NCBI RefSeq assembly: GCF_030646155.1
Contig: NZ_JAUTDN010000026.1
Location: 17,467-81,466 of the forward strand
Direction of reading: 5' to 3'
DNA from: Conexibacter sp. CPCC 205762
GTDB lineage: Bacteria > Actinomycetota > Thermoleophilia > Solirubrobacterales > Solirubrobacteraceae
Length of the DNA stretch: 64,000 nucleotides
In this document: piece after piece, positions 41,124 to 49,110 of the stretch
How positions within the stretch are numbered: position 1 is the first letter of the stretch
Layout: each line of letters opens with the position of its first letter
The notes under the pieces: model-generated
What the model was told of the DNA's origin: nothing
The model's database searches: none
Seen by the model: the letters and a program-made list of their open reading frames with translations, nothing else
Translations under genes and position numbers: made by a program

Positions 41124-41957
41124 TCAGTCCCCGTCGGCCGCTGCGCGGGCTCGCGCGAGCCCGCGCGCGTTCTGAAGCAGCGGCACGAGCAGGTCGTAGT
41201 CTGCGATCGCCTCGGCGTCGCAGCGCGGCGCCAGAAGCCCGCGCACCGTGCTCGCATAGCCCTCGTCATCGTTGGCGCGCGCGAGCCGCTCGTGCTGCTC
41301 GAGCGAGGCCGCGACGGCGTCGAGGTGCGCGGCCGCATCGGCGATCGCGCCGAAGTGCGTGAGCGCCAGCTCGCGCGGCTCCCAGGCGGCGATCAGCCCG
41401 AGCGACCGGCGCCACAGCTCCAGGTCGATGTCCGGCGGCGGCGTCGGCGGCAGCACCGGGCCACCGGCGAGCGCGACGCCGCAGACGTCGCCGACGTACG
41501 CGCGCCCGCTGGACTCGTCGAGGAAGGCGAGATGGTGCTTGGCGTGGCCGGGCGTGGCGGCGGCGAGCAGGCCGGCGACGCGCTCGCCGCCCTCCAGCGC
41601 GCGGATGTTGGCCGCGGGCACCGGTCGCATCGACCCGAAGCGCTGCTCCAGTTCGTCGCCGAAGACGCGCTTGGCGCTCGCCCACAGGCGCGAGGGGTCG
41701 ATCATGTGGCGGGCGCCGGCGGCGTGGACGACGACCTCGGTCTGGGGCCAGCGCTCGATCAGCTCGCCGGTCGCGGCGGCGTGGTCGAAGTGGATGTGCG
41801 TGAGCAGGATCGTCTGCGGCTGCCAGCCGTCGAGCGCCCGCAGCAGCGCGGGCACCGTGGTGGCGGGGCCCGGGTCGACGAGCGACGTCTCCGTCCGCCA
41901 CGTGCCGATCAGGCCGCGGCGGCCGACGAAGCCGAGATCAATCGGGGTGTCGTTCAC
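41124..41957 (-). CDS. Metallo-beta-lactamase fold hydrolase
   Basis: A 277-residue MBL-fold enzyme. The di-zinc signature THIHFDHA gives His54, His56, Asp58 and His59. Further ligands are in TPGHAKHH and VGDVCGV (bridging Asp) and LTHFG (last His). Relatives include glyoxalase II-type thioesterases and lactonases. It is cytosolic, without a signal peptide. It is divergent from the M24 peptidase gene and convergent with the MFS gene. In this neighbourhood a thioesterase or lactonase role is plausible but not shown. Confidence 0.9.
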   Translation of the reverse strand: MNDTPIDLGFVGRRGLIGTWRTETSLVDPGPATTVPALLRALDGWQPQTILLTHIHFDHAAATGELIERWPQTEVVVHAAGARHMIDPSRLWASAKRVFGDELEQRFGSMRPVPAANIRALEGGERVAGLLAAATPGHAKHHLAFLDESSGRAYVGDVCGVALAGGPVLPPTPPPDIDLELWRRSLGLIAAWEPRELALTHFGAIADAAAHLDAVAASLEQHERLARANDDEGYASTVRGLLAPRCDAEAIADYDLLVPLLQNARGLARARAAADGD

Positions 41958-42017
41958 GCTCGTTCTCGCTTTGCTCGTGTGCGGTTGGAGCTGTCACGCT
42001 CGCGGTAGGATCAAATA

Positions 42018-43271
42018 ATGGTAAGGCCTAGAGAGAAGTTGGCCACTCGGGAATCGTCTCGGGACGCTCCCGATCACGCGGCACGGCTGCGCGCGTTCGG
42101 GGACGCCCTGGGCGCGGCCGGCTTCGACGCCGCGATCGTCTCCCAGCCGCAGGACCTCTACTACCTGACCGGCGCCGCCCAGCCGAGCAACCTCGTCGTC
42201 GTACCCGGTCAGCGGCCGGTCCTGCTCGCCCGCCGCTTCGCCGAGCTGACGCGCGCGCAGGCGCCGCAGCTGGAGGTGCGCTCCGGCGCGAGCTTCTCCG
42301 CGGTCGAGCGTGAGCTGCGCCGCGCCGGCGTCGAGCGCGGCCGGCTCGGGTTCGAGCTCGACGTCGTGCCGGCGGCGCTCTACCGGCGGGCGCTGGCGGC
42401 CTTCCCGCGCTTCGCGATCGAGGACTGCGCGCCGCTGCTGCTCGCCCAGCGCGCCGTCAAGGACCCGTTCGAGGTCGCGCGTCTGCGCCGCGCCGCCGCC
42501 TGCTTCGAGCGCCTCCACGAGACGCTCGTCGCGCACCTGCGGCCGGGCCGCTCGGAGCTGGAGCTGGCGGCCGAGGCCGAGCGGACGCTGCGGCGCGCCG
42601 GGCACGCCGGCATCGTCGCCCAGCGGCGCTGGGACGCGGCGCTGCAGCCCGAGGGCGCGATCGCCTCCGGGCCCAACCTCGCGACGATGTCGGGCGGTCC
42701 GATCACCGTCTCCGGGGTCGGGCTCTCGCGCGCGACGCCGTTCGGCGCCTCGGCTCGCGCGATCGCCGCCGGCGACCTGGTCAACGTCGACCTCGGCATC
42801 AACCTGGACGGCTACCACGCCGACATGGCCCGCACCTACGTCGTCGGCGAGCCGTCCGAGCGCGTCGTCGAGTTGGCGGGGCACGTGCGCGCGATCGAGG
42901 ACGCGCTGCTGGCCGCCGTGCGGCCGGGGCTGCGCGCGAGCGATCTGCACGCGGTCGGGGTCGCGGCCGCCGAGCGGCTCGGCGTCGCCGACGTCTTCCA
43001 GGGTCACGGCGGCGAACAGGGGCCGTACGTCGGGCACGGGATCGGCCTCGAGCTGGACGAGCCGCCGGTGCTCGGGCCGCGCGAGCAGACCGTCCTGGCG
43101 GAGGGGATGGTGCTGGCGATCGAGCCGAAGCTGATCTCGCCAGGGTTCGGCGCCGTCAACCTTGAGGACGACGTCGTCGTGCGCGCCGACGGCTGCGAGC
43201 TGCTGTCGGCGATGCCGCGGGTGGTCTTCGTGCTCGACGGCGCCGGTGGCCTGCGCGGAGAGCTGTCATGA
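42018..43271 (+). CDS. M24-family metallopeptidase (Xaa-Pro dipeptidase-like)
   Basis: A 417-residue 'pita-bread' enzyme. An N-terminal creatinase-like domain (about 20-160) precedes the catalytic domain with the five metal ligands: two Asp (VDLGINLDGYHADMART), His (GHGIGLE), and two Glu (AIEPK and NLEDDV). The set is complete, so it should be an active peptidase or amidinohydrolase such as creatinase. The sequence TGGTAAGGCC overlaps the ATG and resembles the FadR-type sites nearby. Its role in the region is unclear. Confidence 0.92.
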   Translation: MVRPREKLATRESSRDAPDHAARLRAFGDALGAAGFDAAIVSQPQDLYYLTGAAQPSNLVVVPGQRPVLLARRFAELTRAQAPQLEVRSGASFSAVERELRRAGVERGRLGFELDVVPAALYRRALAAFPRFAIEDCAPLLLAQRAVKDPFEVARLRRAAACFERLHETLVAHLRPGRSELELAAEAERTLRRAGHAGIVAQRRWDAALQPEGAIASGPNLATMSGGPITVSGVGLSRATPFGASARAIAAGDLVNVDLGINLDGYHADMARTYVVGEPSERVVELAGHVRAIEDALLAAVRPGLRASDLHAVGVAAAERLGVADVFQGHGGEQGPYVGHGIGLELDEPPVLGPREQTVLAEGMVLAIEPKLISPGFGAVNLEDDVVVRADGCELLSAMPRVVFVLDGAGGLRGELS

Positions 43272-43320
43272 GGTCGCGCCCGGTCGCGGCGCGGTGTACG
43301 TGCGAACGTCGGAGGACGAG

Positions 43321-43569
43321 ATGCTGAACAGAGCTGAGCCGCTGCGCCGCGCCGGCGCCGGCGGGACGGTGCGCTCGCACCGCGACGAGGAGATCGTCTG
43401 CGGGCTGGGGGAGGGACGCCACCTGGCGCTCTACCCGCCGATCGGCGGAGCCGTCTGCGACCGCTGCGGCGCGCGCGCCGAGGACGTCTGCTTCGTCGTG
43501 CGCGACGCCGACGGCGGCGAACGGCATGGCGGGCTGTGCGGTCCCTGCCTGGCGCCGCTGCTGGAGTGA
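43321..43569 (+). CDS. Small zinc-ribbon-like protein
   Basis: An 82-residue protein with two CxxC pairs (CDRCG and CGPC) about 27 residues apart, consistent with a zinc ribbon. It is not a family I can name. The ATG has GGAGG 5 bases upstream. It lies 49 bases after the M24 gene and 42 bases before a TetR gene on the same strand. It may be a regulator-associated or adaptor protein. Confidence 0.7.
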   Translation: MLNRAEPLRRAGAGGTVRSHRDEEIVCGLGEGRHLALYPPIGGAVCDRCGARAEDVCFVVRDADGGERHGGLCGPCLAPLLE

Positions 43570-43611
43570 GCCGCGCCCGGTGCGCGGCGGTGGACTAGAA
43601 TCGGGCGGTCC

Positions 43612-44262
43612 GTGACCGACAGAGCAGCCAGGCAGCGGACCCGCAGAGGCCGGGAGCAGCAGCGGGAGGCGACGCGCAGACGGCTGGTCGAGGGCGGCCT
43701 GGCGTGCTTCGCGCGCAAGGGGTACGACCGCACCACGGTCGAGGACATCCTGTCGGAGACCGGCGCGGGACGCGCGACCTTCTACGCCCACTTCAACGGT
43801 AAGGCGCAGCTGCTGACGAGCGCGCTCTCCGAGCTCGACCCGATCGTGGACGCCTCCTACGAGGTGCTCAATCGCAGCCTCAGCCAGCCCGGCGGGCTGA
43901 CTCCCGAGTTGCTGCACCGGTGGCTGGACGGCTGGGCCGACGAGTGGGAGCGCCACGCCGTGCTGCTGCGGGCCGCGTGGCAGGCGGCGGCAGCCGATCC
44001 CGACCTGTACCGTCGCAGCCTCGCGGTCGAGGAGCGCCTGACCGAGCTGATGACCAATTACCTGCAGCGCTTCCAAGGCGCCTCGCGCGAGCGGGCGCGG
44101 GTGCGCTCGGTGCTGCTGCAGATGATGACCGAGCGGACCTTCTACACGATGATCTGGTCGGGCTCGCTCAACCGCGTTCACGCGATCGACGTGCTGGTCG
44201 AGTTCTGGTGGTCTGTCCTCAGTAACGACGAGCAGCCGCCGTCGCCGCCCGCCGGCCCGTGA
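43612..44262 (+). CDS. TetR-family transcriptional regulator
   Basis: A 216-residue TetR protein. The helix-turn-helix is at about residues 22-68 (RLVEGGLACFARKGYDRTTVEDILSETGAGRATFYAHFNGKAQLL). The C-terminal domain is helical with a Trp-rich segment (RWLDGWADEWERHAVLLRAAW). The start is GTG. It lies just upstream of the FMN reductase-RibB operon, whose promoter region begins 20 bases later, so it may control that operon or the M24 genes. The ligand is unknown. Confidence 0.92.
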   Translation: MTDRAARQRTRRGREQQREATRRRLVEGGLACFARKGYDRTTVEDILSETGAGRATFYAHFNGKAQLLTSALSELDPIVDASYEVLNRSLSQPGGLTPELLHRWLDGWADEWERHAVLLRAAWQAAAADPDLYRRSLAVEERLTELMTNYLQRFQGASRERARVRSVLLQMMTERTFYTMIWSGSLNRVHAIDVLVEFWWSVLSNDEQPPSPPAGP

Positions 44263-44300
44263 TCGCCGCGGCTGCGGCGATCGTGCTGATTTGATGGTGA

Positions 44301-44311
44301 GGTCAGACCAA
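44301..44311. promoter_or_regulatory. FadR-type operator upstream of FMN reductase operon
   Basis: GGTCAGACCAA (minus strand TTGGTCTGACC) matches the FadR-family operator form. The ten bases GGTCAGACCA recur at 46203, upstream of the mutase cluster. Confidence 0.5.
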
Positions 44312-44325
44312 ACGTAAGATCGACG

Positions 44326-44355
44326 TTGACGCGCGCCATGCCGCAGTGTTAGCCT
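44326..44355 (+). promoter_or_regulatory. Candidate promoter of the FMN reductase-RibB operon
   Basis: TTGACG and TAGCCT are separated by 18 bases, a good fit to a housekeeping sigma promoter, about 95 bases before the FMN reductase ATG. The inverted repeat GTGTT-AGCCTG-AACAC overlaps the -10. Confidence 0.4.
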
Positions 44356-44449
44356 GAACACGCTGTTCGTCTTAAGCCCGGTCTGAGAGAGCCGAGTTGA
44401 GAGGGGCGGGCCGGTGACCGCCGGCCGTCGCCAGGAGGAGTGTCAGCAG

Positions 44450-45073
44450 ATGATCGCAGCCAGCCCTGTTGGTGCTGTCGGTTCCGCACGCGCCGATGCG
44501 CGCCCGCTCGTCGTCGGGATCGGCGGGACGACCCGCGCCGACTCGTCGAGCGAGCGCGCCGTGCGCGCGGTGCTGCGCGAGGCCGAGCTCGCCGGCGCGC
44601 GCACGGAGATGTTCGCCGCCGAGCGGATCGAGTTCCCGATGTACGCGCCCGAGCGCGGCGAGCGGCCGGCGGCGGCGCTGGAGTTCGTCGAGGCGGTGCG
44701 GCGCGCCGACGGCCTCGTGATCGCCTCGCCGGGCTATCACGGCGGCCTCTCCGGACTGGTCAAGAACGCGCTCGACTACATCGAGGACCTGCGCGAGGAC
44801 GAGCGTCCCTACCTCCACGGCCGCGCGGTCGGCTGCGTCGCCTGCGCCTACGGCTGGCAGGCGACGACGACGACGCTGGTCGCGCTGCGCTCGGTCGTGC
44901 ATGCGCTGCGCGGATGGCCGACGCCGCTCGGCGTCGCGCTCAACTCGACCGCCAGAGTCTTCGACGAGCAGGGCGCGATCGCCGACGCGGGGTTCGCCAC
45001 GCAGGCGCGGCTGCTCGCCGGCCAGGTGGTCGACTTCGCGCACGTCCAGCGGGCCGCCGGGCGGGTCGCATGA
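44450..45073 (+). CDS. NADPH-dependent FMN reductase
   Basis: A 207-residue flavodoxin-like reductase of the SsuE/NADPH-FMN reductase family. The N-terminal phosphate loop is GGTTRADSSSERAVRA, ASPGYHGGLSGLVKNALDYIEDL is the flavin-binding signature, and GWQATTTTLVALRSV follows. By family it supplies reduced FMN to a partner monooxygenase. ATG 44450 has AGGAGGAG 9 bases upstream. It overlaps the RibB gene by ATGA, tying flavin reduction to flavin supply. The luciferase-like protein at 52341 could be its partner. Confidence 0.92.
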   Translation: MIAASPVGAVGSARADARPLVVGIGGTTRADSSSERAVRAVLREAELAGARTEMFAAERIEFPMYAPERGERPAAALEFVEAVRRADGLVIASPGYHGGLSGLVKNALDYIEDLREDERPYLHGRAVGCVACAYGWQATTTTLVALRSVVHALRGWPTPLGVALNSTARVFDEQGAIADAGFATQARLLAGQVVDFAHVQRAAGRVA

Positions 45074-46179
45074 GCGCCGCCGCGGCCGACCTCGGCGTGC
45101 TCTCGCTCGACCCTGTCGAGGCGGCGATCGCGGCGGTCGCCGGCGGAGGGATGGCGGTGCTCGTCGACGATCCCGGGCGCGAGAACGAGGGCGATCTGCT
45201 GATGGCCGCCGAGCACGTGACGCCGGAGGCGATCGCCTTCATGACGCGCGAGGCGCGGGGGCTCGTGTGCGTGCCGCTGGAGCGCGAGCGGCTGCGCGAG
45301 CTGTGCCTGGCGCCGATGGCGCGTGTCAACGGCGAGCGGCTCGGCACCGCCTTCCACGTCGGCGTCGCGCTCGCGGGCACCGGCCGTGCCAGCTCCGCGC
45401 ACGACAGGGCGGCGACGATCCGCGCGCTGGCCGACCAGCGCACCACCGCCGCCGACGTCGGCCCGTCCGGGCAGGTCTTCCCGCTGGCGGCGCGGCCGGG
45501 CGGCGTGCTCGAGCGCGCCGGCCACACCGAGGCCGCGGTCGACATCGCGCGGCTCGCCGGCTGCGCGCCCGCCGGCGTGATCTGCGAGATCGCCTCCGAC
45601 GACGGCGAGATGGCGCGCCTGCCGGAGCTGCGCCGGTTCGCCGACCGGCATCGCCTCCCGCTCGCCTCGATCGCCGACCTGATCACCTACCGCGAGCAGC
45701 GCCGCGCGCTCGTCGAGCGCGTCGCCGAGTCCGCGCTGCCGCTGGCGCAGGGGCGCTTCGACGTCGTCGGCTTCCGCGACCTCCGCTCGGGTGTCGAGCA
45801 CGTCGCGCTGGTGCTGGGCGACCCGCGCGCGGGCGCGATGCCGGTGGAGGTGCACGATGCCTGCTTCGCGAGCGAGGTCCTGCATGCCGGCAGCTGCGGC
45901 TGCCGGGCGCGCCTGCAGCTCGCGCTGGACGCGATCGCCGCGCATGGCTGCGGCGTGCTCGTCTACGTGCGCGAGCCCTCCGCAGTCCGGCCGACCTGCG
46001 GCCGCGCGGGCGCGAGCCCGCCGCCGGGGGCCGATCGCTGGCGCGTCGCCGTCGCGATCGCGCGCGAGCTGGGGGCAGAGGCGCTGGTCGCGTCCGGCGA
46101 GCGGGCGGCGGCCGGGCTCGCCAGCGCGGGCGCGAGGGTCGCGGTGTCGACGAGTCATCCGTTGGCCGTCGCGAGTTGA
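45070..46179 (+). CDS. ribB: RibB (DHBP synthase) fused to a degenerate RibA-like domain
   Basis: A 369-residue protein. The N-terminal 3,4-dihydroxy-2-butanone-4-phosphate synthase half looks active: DDPGRENEGDL, GLVCVPL, QVFPLAARPGGVLERAGHTEA, AGVICEI and DGEMARL. The C-terminal half resembles GTP cyclohydrolase II and keeps the three zinc Cys (C near HDACF, then SCGC), but lacks the QEGRGIG stretch and several catalytic Arg residues. It therefore probably makes only the ribulose-5-phosphate-derived precursor of riboflavin. It overlaps the FMN reductase gene by 4 bases and likely boosts flavin supply for the local oxidoreductases. Confidence 0.85.
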   Translation: MSAAAADLGVLSLDPVEAAIAAVAGGGMAVLVDDPGRENEGDLLMAAEHVTPEAIAFMTREARGLVCVPLERERLRELCLAPMARVNGERLGTAFHVGVALAGTGRASSAHDRAATIRALADQRTTAADVGPSGQVFPLAARPGGVLERAGHTEAAVDIARLAGCAPAGVICEIASDDGEMARLPELRRFADRHRLPLASIADLITYREQRRALVERVAESALPLAQGRFDVVGFRDLRSGVEHVALVLGDPRAGAMPVEVHDACFASEVLHAGSCGCRARLQLALDAIAAHGCGVLVYVREPSAVRPTCGRAGASPPPGADRWRVAVAIARELGAEALVASGERAAAGLASAGARVAVSTSHPLAVAS

Positions 46180-46202
46180 CGGACTTGGCCTATGCACTTC
46201 AA

Positions 46203-46212
46203 GGTCAGACCA
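46203..46212. promoter_or_regulatory. FadR-type operator upstream of the mutase cluster
   Basis: GGTCAGACCA, followed by TTG (minus strand CAATGGTCTGACC), lies 60 bases before the mutase small-subunit ATG. It is identical over ten bases to the site at 44301. Confidence 0.5.
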
Positions 46213-46271
46213 TTGAGAGATAAGGCCATTGCGATGTGGCCGGTGACCGTATTCACGACAGGCGGAAACGA

Positions 46272-46709
46272 ATGAGAGAACAGCTCACAGCGGTCGAGGC
46301 CGGCCCGATTCGCGTGTTGATGGCGAAGGCCGGTCTCGACGGCCACGATCGCGGCGTCAAGGTCGTCGCGCGGGCCCTTCGCGACGCGGGCATGGAGGTC
46401 GTCTACACCGGTCTGCACCGGACGCCGCAGGAGATCGTCGCGACGGCGATCCAGGAGGACGTCGACGTGGTCGGCATCAGCCTGCTCTCCGGCGCGCACA
46501 TGACGCTCTTCCCGCAGGTGATCGACCTGCTCAAGGAGGCGGGCGTGTTCGAGCGCTTCATCCTGATCGGCGGCGGCGTGATGCCCGACGAGGACGTGGA
46601 TGCGCTGCTGGCGATGGGGGTGGCGGCGATCCTCGGGCAGGACACGCCGCCGGACGACGCCGCCGTGCTCGTGCGCGGGCTCGTCGCCAAGCGAGGAGCG
46701 CGGGTCTGA
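46272..46709 (+). CDS. hcmB: B12-binding small subunit of acyl-CoA mutase (HcmB-like)
   Basis: A 145-residue cobalamin-binding Rossmann protein, the length of a separate mutase small subunit. The lower-ligand motif GLDGHDRG contains DxHxxG with His25. GISLLSGAHM and LIGGGVMP form the nucleotide-tail pocket. It should pair with the large subunit encoded 2.8 kb downstream, which has no B12-binding domain of its own. It overlaps the ligase ATG by one base (TGATG). The HcmB name depends on the large subunit's specificity residues; on its own it could serve any split mutase. Confidence 0.92.
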   Translation: MREQLTAVEAGPIRVLMAKAGLDGHDRGVKVVARALRDAGMEVVYTGLHRTPQEIVATAIQEDVDVVGISLLSGAHMTLFPQVIDLLKEAGVFERFILIGGGVMPDEDVDALLAMGVAAILGQDTPPDDAAVLVRGLVAKRGARV

Positions 46710-48121
46710 TGGAGCAGTGGAGCTGGCCTGCGCGCTACGACGCCGCCTATCTGCCGCCGGTCGGGCAGGAGCACTGGTTCCCGGTGCGCGAGACGATGGA
46801 CCCGCAGGAGCGCGAGGCCGCGATCGTGGTGCGGCTGCGCGAGGTGATGCGCTACGCCTACGACCACGCGCCCTTCTACCGCCGCAAGTGGGACGGCGCG
46901 GGGGTAGAGGTCGAGGAGATCCGCACGCTCGCCGACTTCGAGCAGGTGCCGGTCGTCACCAAAGAGGAGCTGCGCGCCGCGCAGGCCGCCCACCCGCCGT
47001 TCGGCGACTACCTCTGCATCCCGCAGCAGGACGTCGTGCGCGTGCACGGCACCTCGGGCACGACCGGGCGGCCGACCGCCTTCGGGATCGGCCGCGACGA
47101 CTGGGCGACGATCGCCAACGCGCACGCGCGCGTGATGTGGTCGATGGGGATCCGGCCGACCGACACCGTCTTCGTCGGCTCGGTCTTCAGCCTCTACATG
47201 GGGTCGTGGGCGGCGCTGCTCGGCGCCGAGCGGCTCGGCGCCGCGGCCTTCCCGTTCGGCGCCGGCGTCGCCGGCCAGACGCTGCGCGCCGTCAACTGGA
47301 TGCAGCAGATGAAGCCGAGCGTCTTCTACGGCACGCCGTCGTACGCGCTGCGGCTGGCGGAGGTGGCGGTCGAGAACGGCGTCGACCCGCGCGAGTTCGG
47401 CGTGCGGATCCTCTTCTTCTCGGGTGAGCCCGGCGCCGCGATCCCAGGCATCCGCCAGCAGATAGAGCGCGCCTACGGCGGCAAGGTCTTCGACTCCGGG
47501 TCGATGGCGGAGATGACGCCGTGGATGAGCCTCGGTGAGAGCTCGGCGCAGGCCGGGATGCTCTGCTGGCAGGACGTCGTCTTCACCCAGGTCGTCGACC
47601 CGGCGACGCATGCGACGGTGCCGTACGGCGGCGAGGGGACGCCCGTCTACACGCACCTGGAGCGCACCAGCCAGCCGATGATCCGGCTGCTCTCCGGCGA
47701 CCTGACGCGCTGGGAGGCCGGCCCGAGCCCATGCGGGCGCACGTACCCGATCCTCCCGCGCGGCATCTACGGCCGCATCGACGACCAGTTCACGATCCGC
47801 GGCGAGAACGTCTACCCGAGCACGATCTCGGAGATCGTCGCCGGCCTGCCCGGCTACGGCGGCGAGCACCGCATCATCGTCGCGCGCGAGGAGACGATGG
47901 ACACGCTCGCGGTGCAGGTCGAGTACGACGCCAGGGCGCTGAGCGGCGCCGACGCCGTCGAGGCGTTCCGGCTCGCCGCCCAGGACGCGCTGCGCACGGC
48001 GCTCGGCGTCAGCGCGCAGGTCGTCGCGATGCCGCAGAACAGCTTCGAGCGGTTCGAGTTCAAGGCGCGCCGCGTGATCGACGAGCGCGACCTCTTCCGC
48101 GAGGTCATCGGGGCGCCATGA
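46709..48121 (+). CDS. PaaK-like acyl-CoA ligase (possible 2-hydroxyisobutyryl-CoA ligase)
   Basis: A 470-residue AMP-forming CoA ligase of the phenylacetate-CoA ligase group. VHGTSGTTGRPT is the ATP-binding P-loop, SGSMAEMTP the adenylate motif, SGDLTRW the hinge-side Asp motif, and KARRVI near the C-terminus carries the catalytic Lys. It activates a carboxylic acid for the mutase. The known 2-hydroxyisobutyrate-CoA ligase (HCL) of Aquincola also belongs to a PaaK subgroup and is encoded beside its mutase, so that role is the best guess. Overlaps join it to the genes on both sides. Confidence 0.9.
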   Translation: MEQWSWPARYDAAYLPPVGQEHWFPVRETMDPQEREAAIVVRLREVMRYAYDHAPFYRRKWDGAGVEVEEIRTLADFEQVPVVTKEELRAAQAAHPPFGDYLCIPQQDVVRVHGTSGTTGRPTAFGIGRDDWATIANAHARVMWSMGIRPTDTVFVGSVFSLYMGSWAALLGAERLGAAAFPFGAGVAGQTLRAVNWMQQMKPSVFYGTPSYALRLAEVAVENGVDPREFGVRILFFSGEPGAAIPGIRQQIERAYGGKVFDSGSMAEMTPWMSLGESSAQAGMLCWQDVVFTQVVDPATHATVPYGGEGTPVYTHLERTSQPMIRLLSGDLTRWEAGPSPCGRTYPILPRGIYGRIDDQFTIRGENVYPSTISEIVAGLPGYGGEHRIIVAREETMDTLAVQVEYDARALSGADAVEAFRLAAQDALRTALGVSAQVVAMPQNSFERFEFKARRVIDERDLFREVIGAP

Positions 48122-49110
48122 GCACGACTGACGAGCGGCTCGCCGACCTGCTCGACCGCGCGGTCGAGCGCGACATGGCCGCCACCAGCCAGCTGATCTC
48201 CGCGTTGGAGGGCCGGCGCGTCGGCAGCGGCGCGGTGCTCGAGGCGCTGCACAGGGCCGGCGGCAACGCGCACGTGGTCGGCGTCACCGGCGCCCCTGGC
48301 AGCGGCAAGAGCACGCTCGTCAGCGTGCTCGCGCGCGAGCTGCGCGACCGCGGGCTGACCGTCGCGATCGTCGCGGTCGACCCGTCGAGCGCGATCTCCG
48401 GCGGCGCGATCCTGGGCGACCGGATCCGCATGCAGGACCACGCGCTGGACCCTGGGATCTTCGTCCGCTCGATGTCGAGCCGCGGCTCGCTCGGCGGCGT
48501 CTCGGCGGCGACCGTCGACGCCGTCGGCGTGCTCGACGCGGCCGGCTGGGACGTCGTCGTCGTCGAGACGGTCGGCGTCGGCCAGGCCGAGGTGGAGATC
48601 ATGCGCATCGCGCAGACGGTCGTCGTCGTCTCGGTCCCCGGGCTCGGCGACGACGTCCAGGCGATCAAGGCCGGCCTGATGGAGATCGCCGACCTCCACG
48701 TCGTCAACAAGGCCGACCGCCCCGACGCCGGCAAGACCGTCGCGGAGCTGCTGTCGATGCTGACGCTCGCCGGCCCGCCCGGACCGGGCGGCTGGCCGGT
48801 GCCGGTGCTGTCGACCTCCGCCGCCGACAGCAGCGGCGTGCCGAAGCTGGCCGACACGCTCGCCGAGCACCGCGCTTGGATGGCCGGGTCCGGCGAGGGC
48901 GAGCGGCGCGAGCGGGCGATGGCGGCGGCGCGGATCCATTCGATCGCCAAGGACCTCGTGCTCGCGCGGCTCGCCGACCCGTCGGCGACGCCGCTGGTCG
49001 AGCGCGTCGTCGCCGCCGTCGCGGCGCGCCGGCTGGACCCCCACGCGGCCGCGCGGGCGCTGGTCGACAACGAACCCATCACCGACCTGCAGCTGGAGAA
49101 GAGCGCATGA
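48118..49110 (+). CDS. meaB: MeaB/ArgK-type G-protein chaperone of B12-dependent mutase
   Basis: A 330-residue G3E-family GTPase. Walker A GAPGSGKST is near residue 58, followed by DPSSAISGG, DRIRM, RSMSSRG, VETVGVGQAE (switch) and NKADRPDAG (guanine specificity), then a helical C-terminal dimerisation arm. By family it gates cofactor loading and protects or reactivates the mutase. It overlaps the ligase and mutase genes by ATGA on both sides, so production is matched to the mutase. MeaH is the name used for the form found with HCM. Confidence 0.94.
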   Translation: MSTTDERLADLLDRAVERDMAATSQLISALEGRRVGSGAVLEALHRAGGNAHVVGVTGAPGSGKSTLVSVLARELRDRGLTVAIVAVDPSSAISGGAILGDRIRMQDHALDPGIFVRSMSSRGSLGGVSAATVDAVGVLDAAGWDVVVVETVGVGQAEVEIMRIAQTVVVVSVPGLGDDVQAIKAGLMEIADLHVVNKADRPDAGKTVAELLSMLTLAGPPGPGGWPVPVLSTSAADSSGVPKLADTLAEHRAWMAGSGEGERRERAMAAARIHSIAKDLVLARLADPSATPLVERVVAAVAARRLDPHAAARALVDNEPITDLQLEKSA

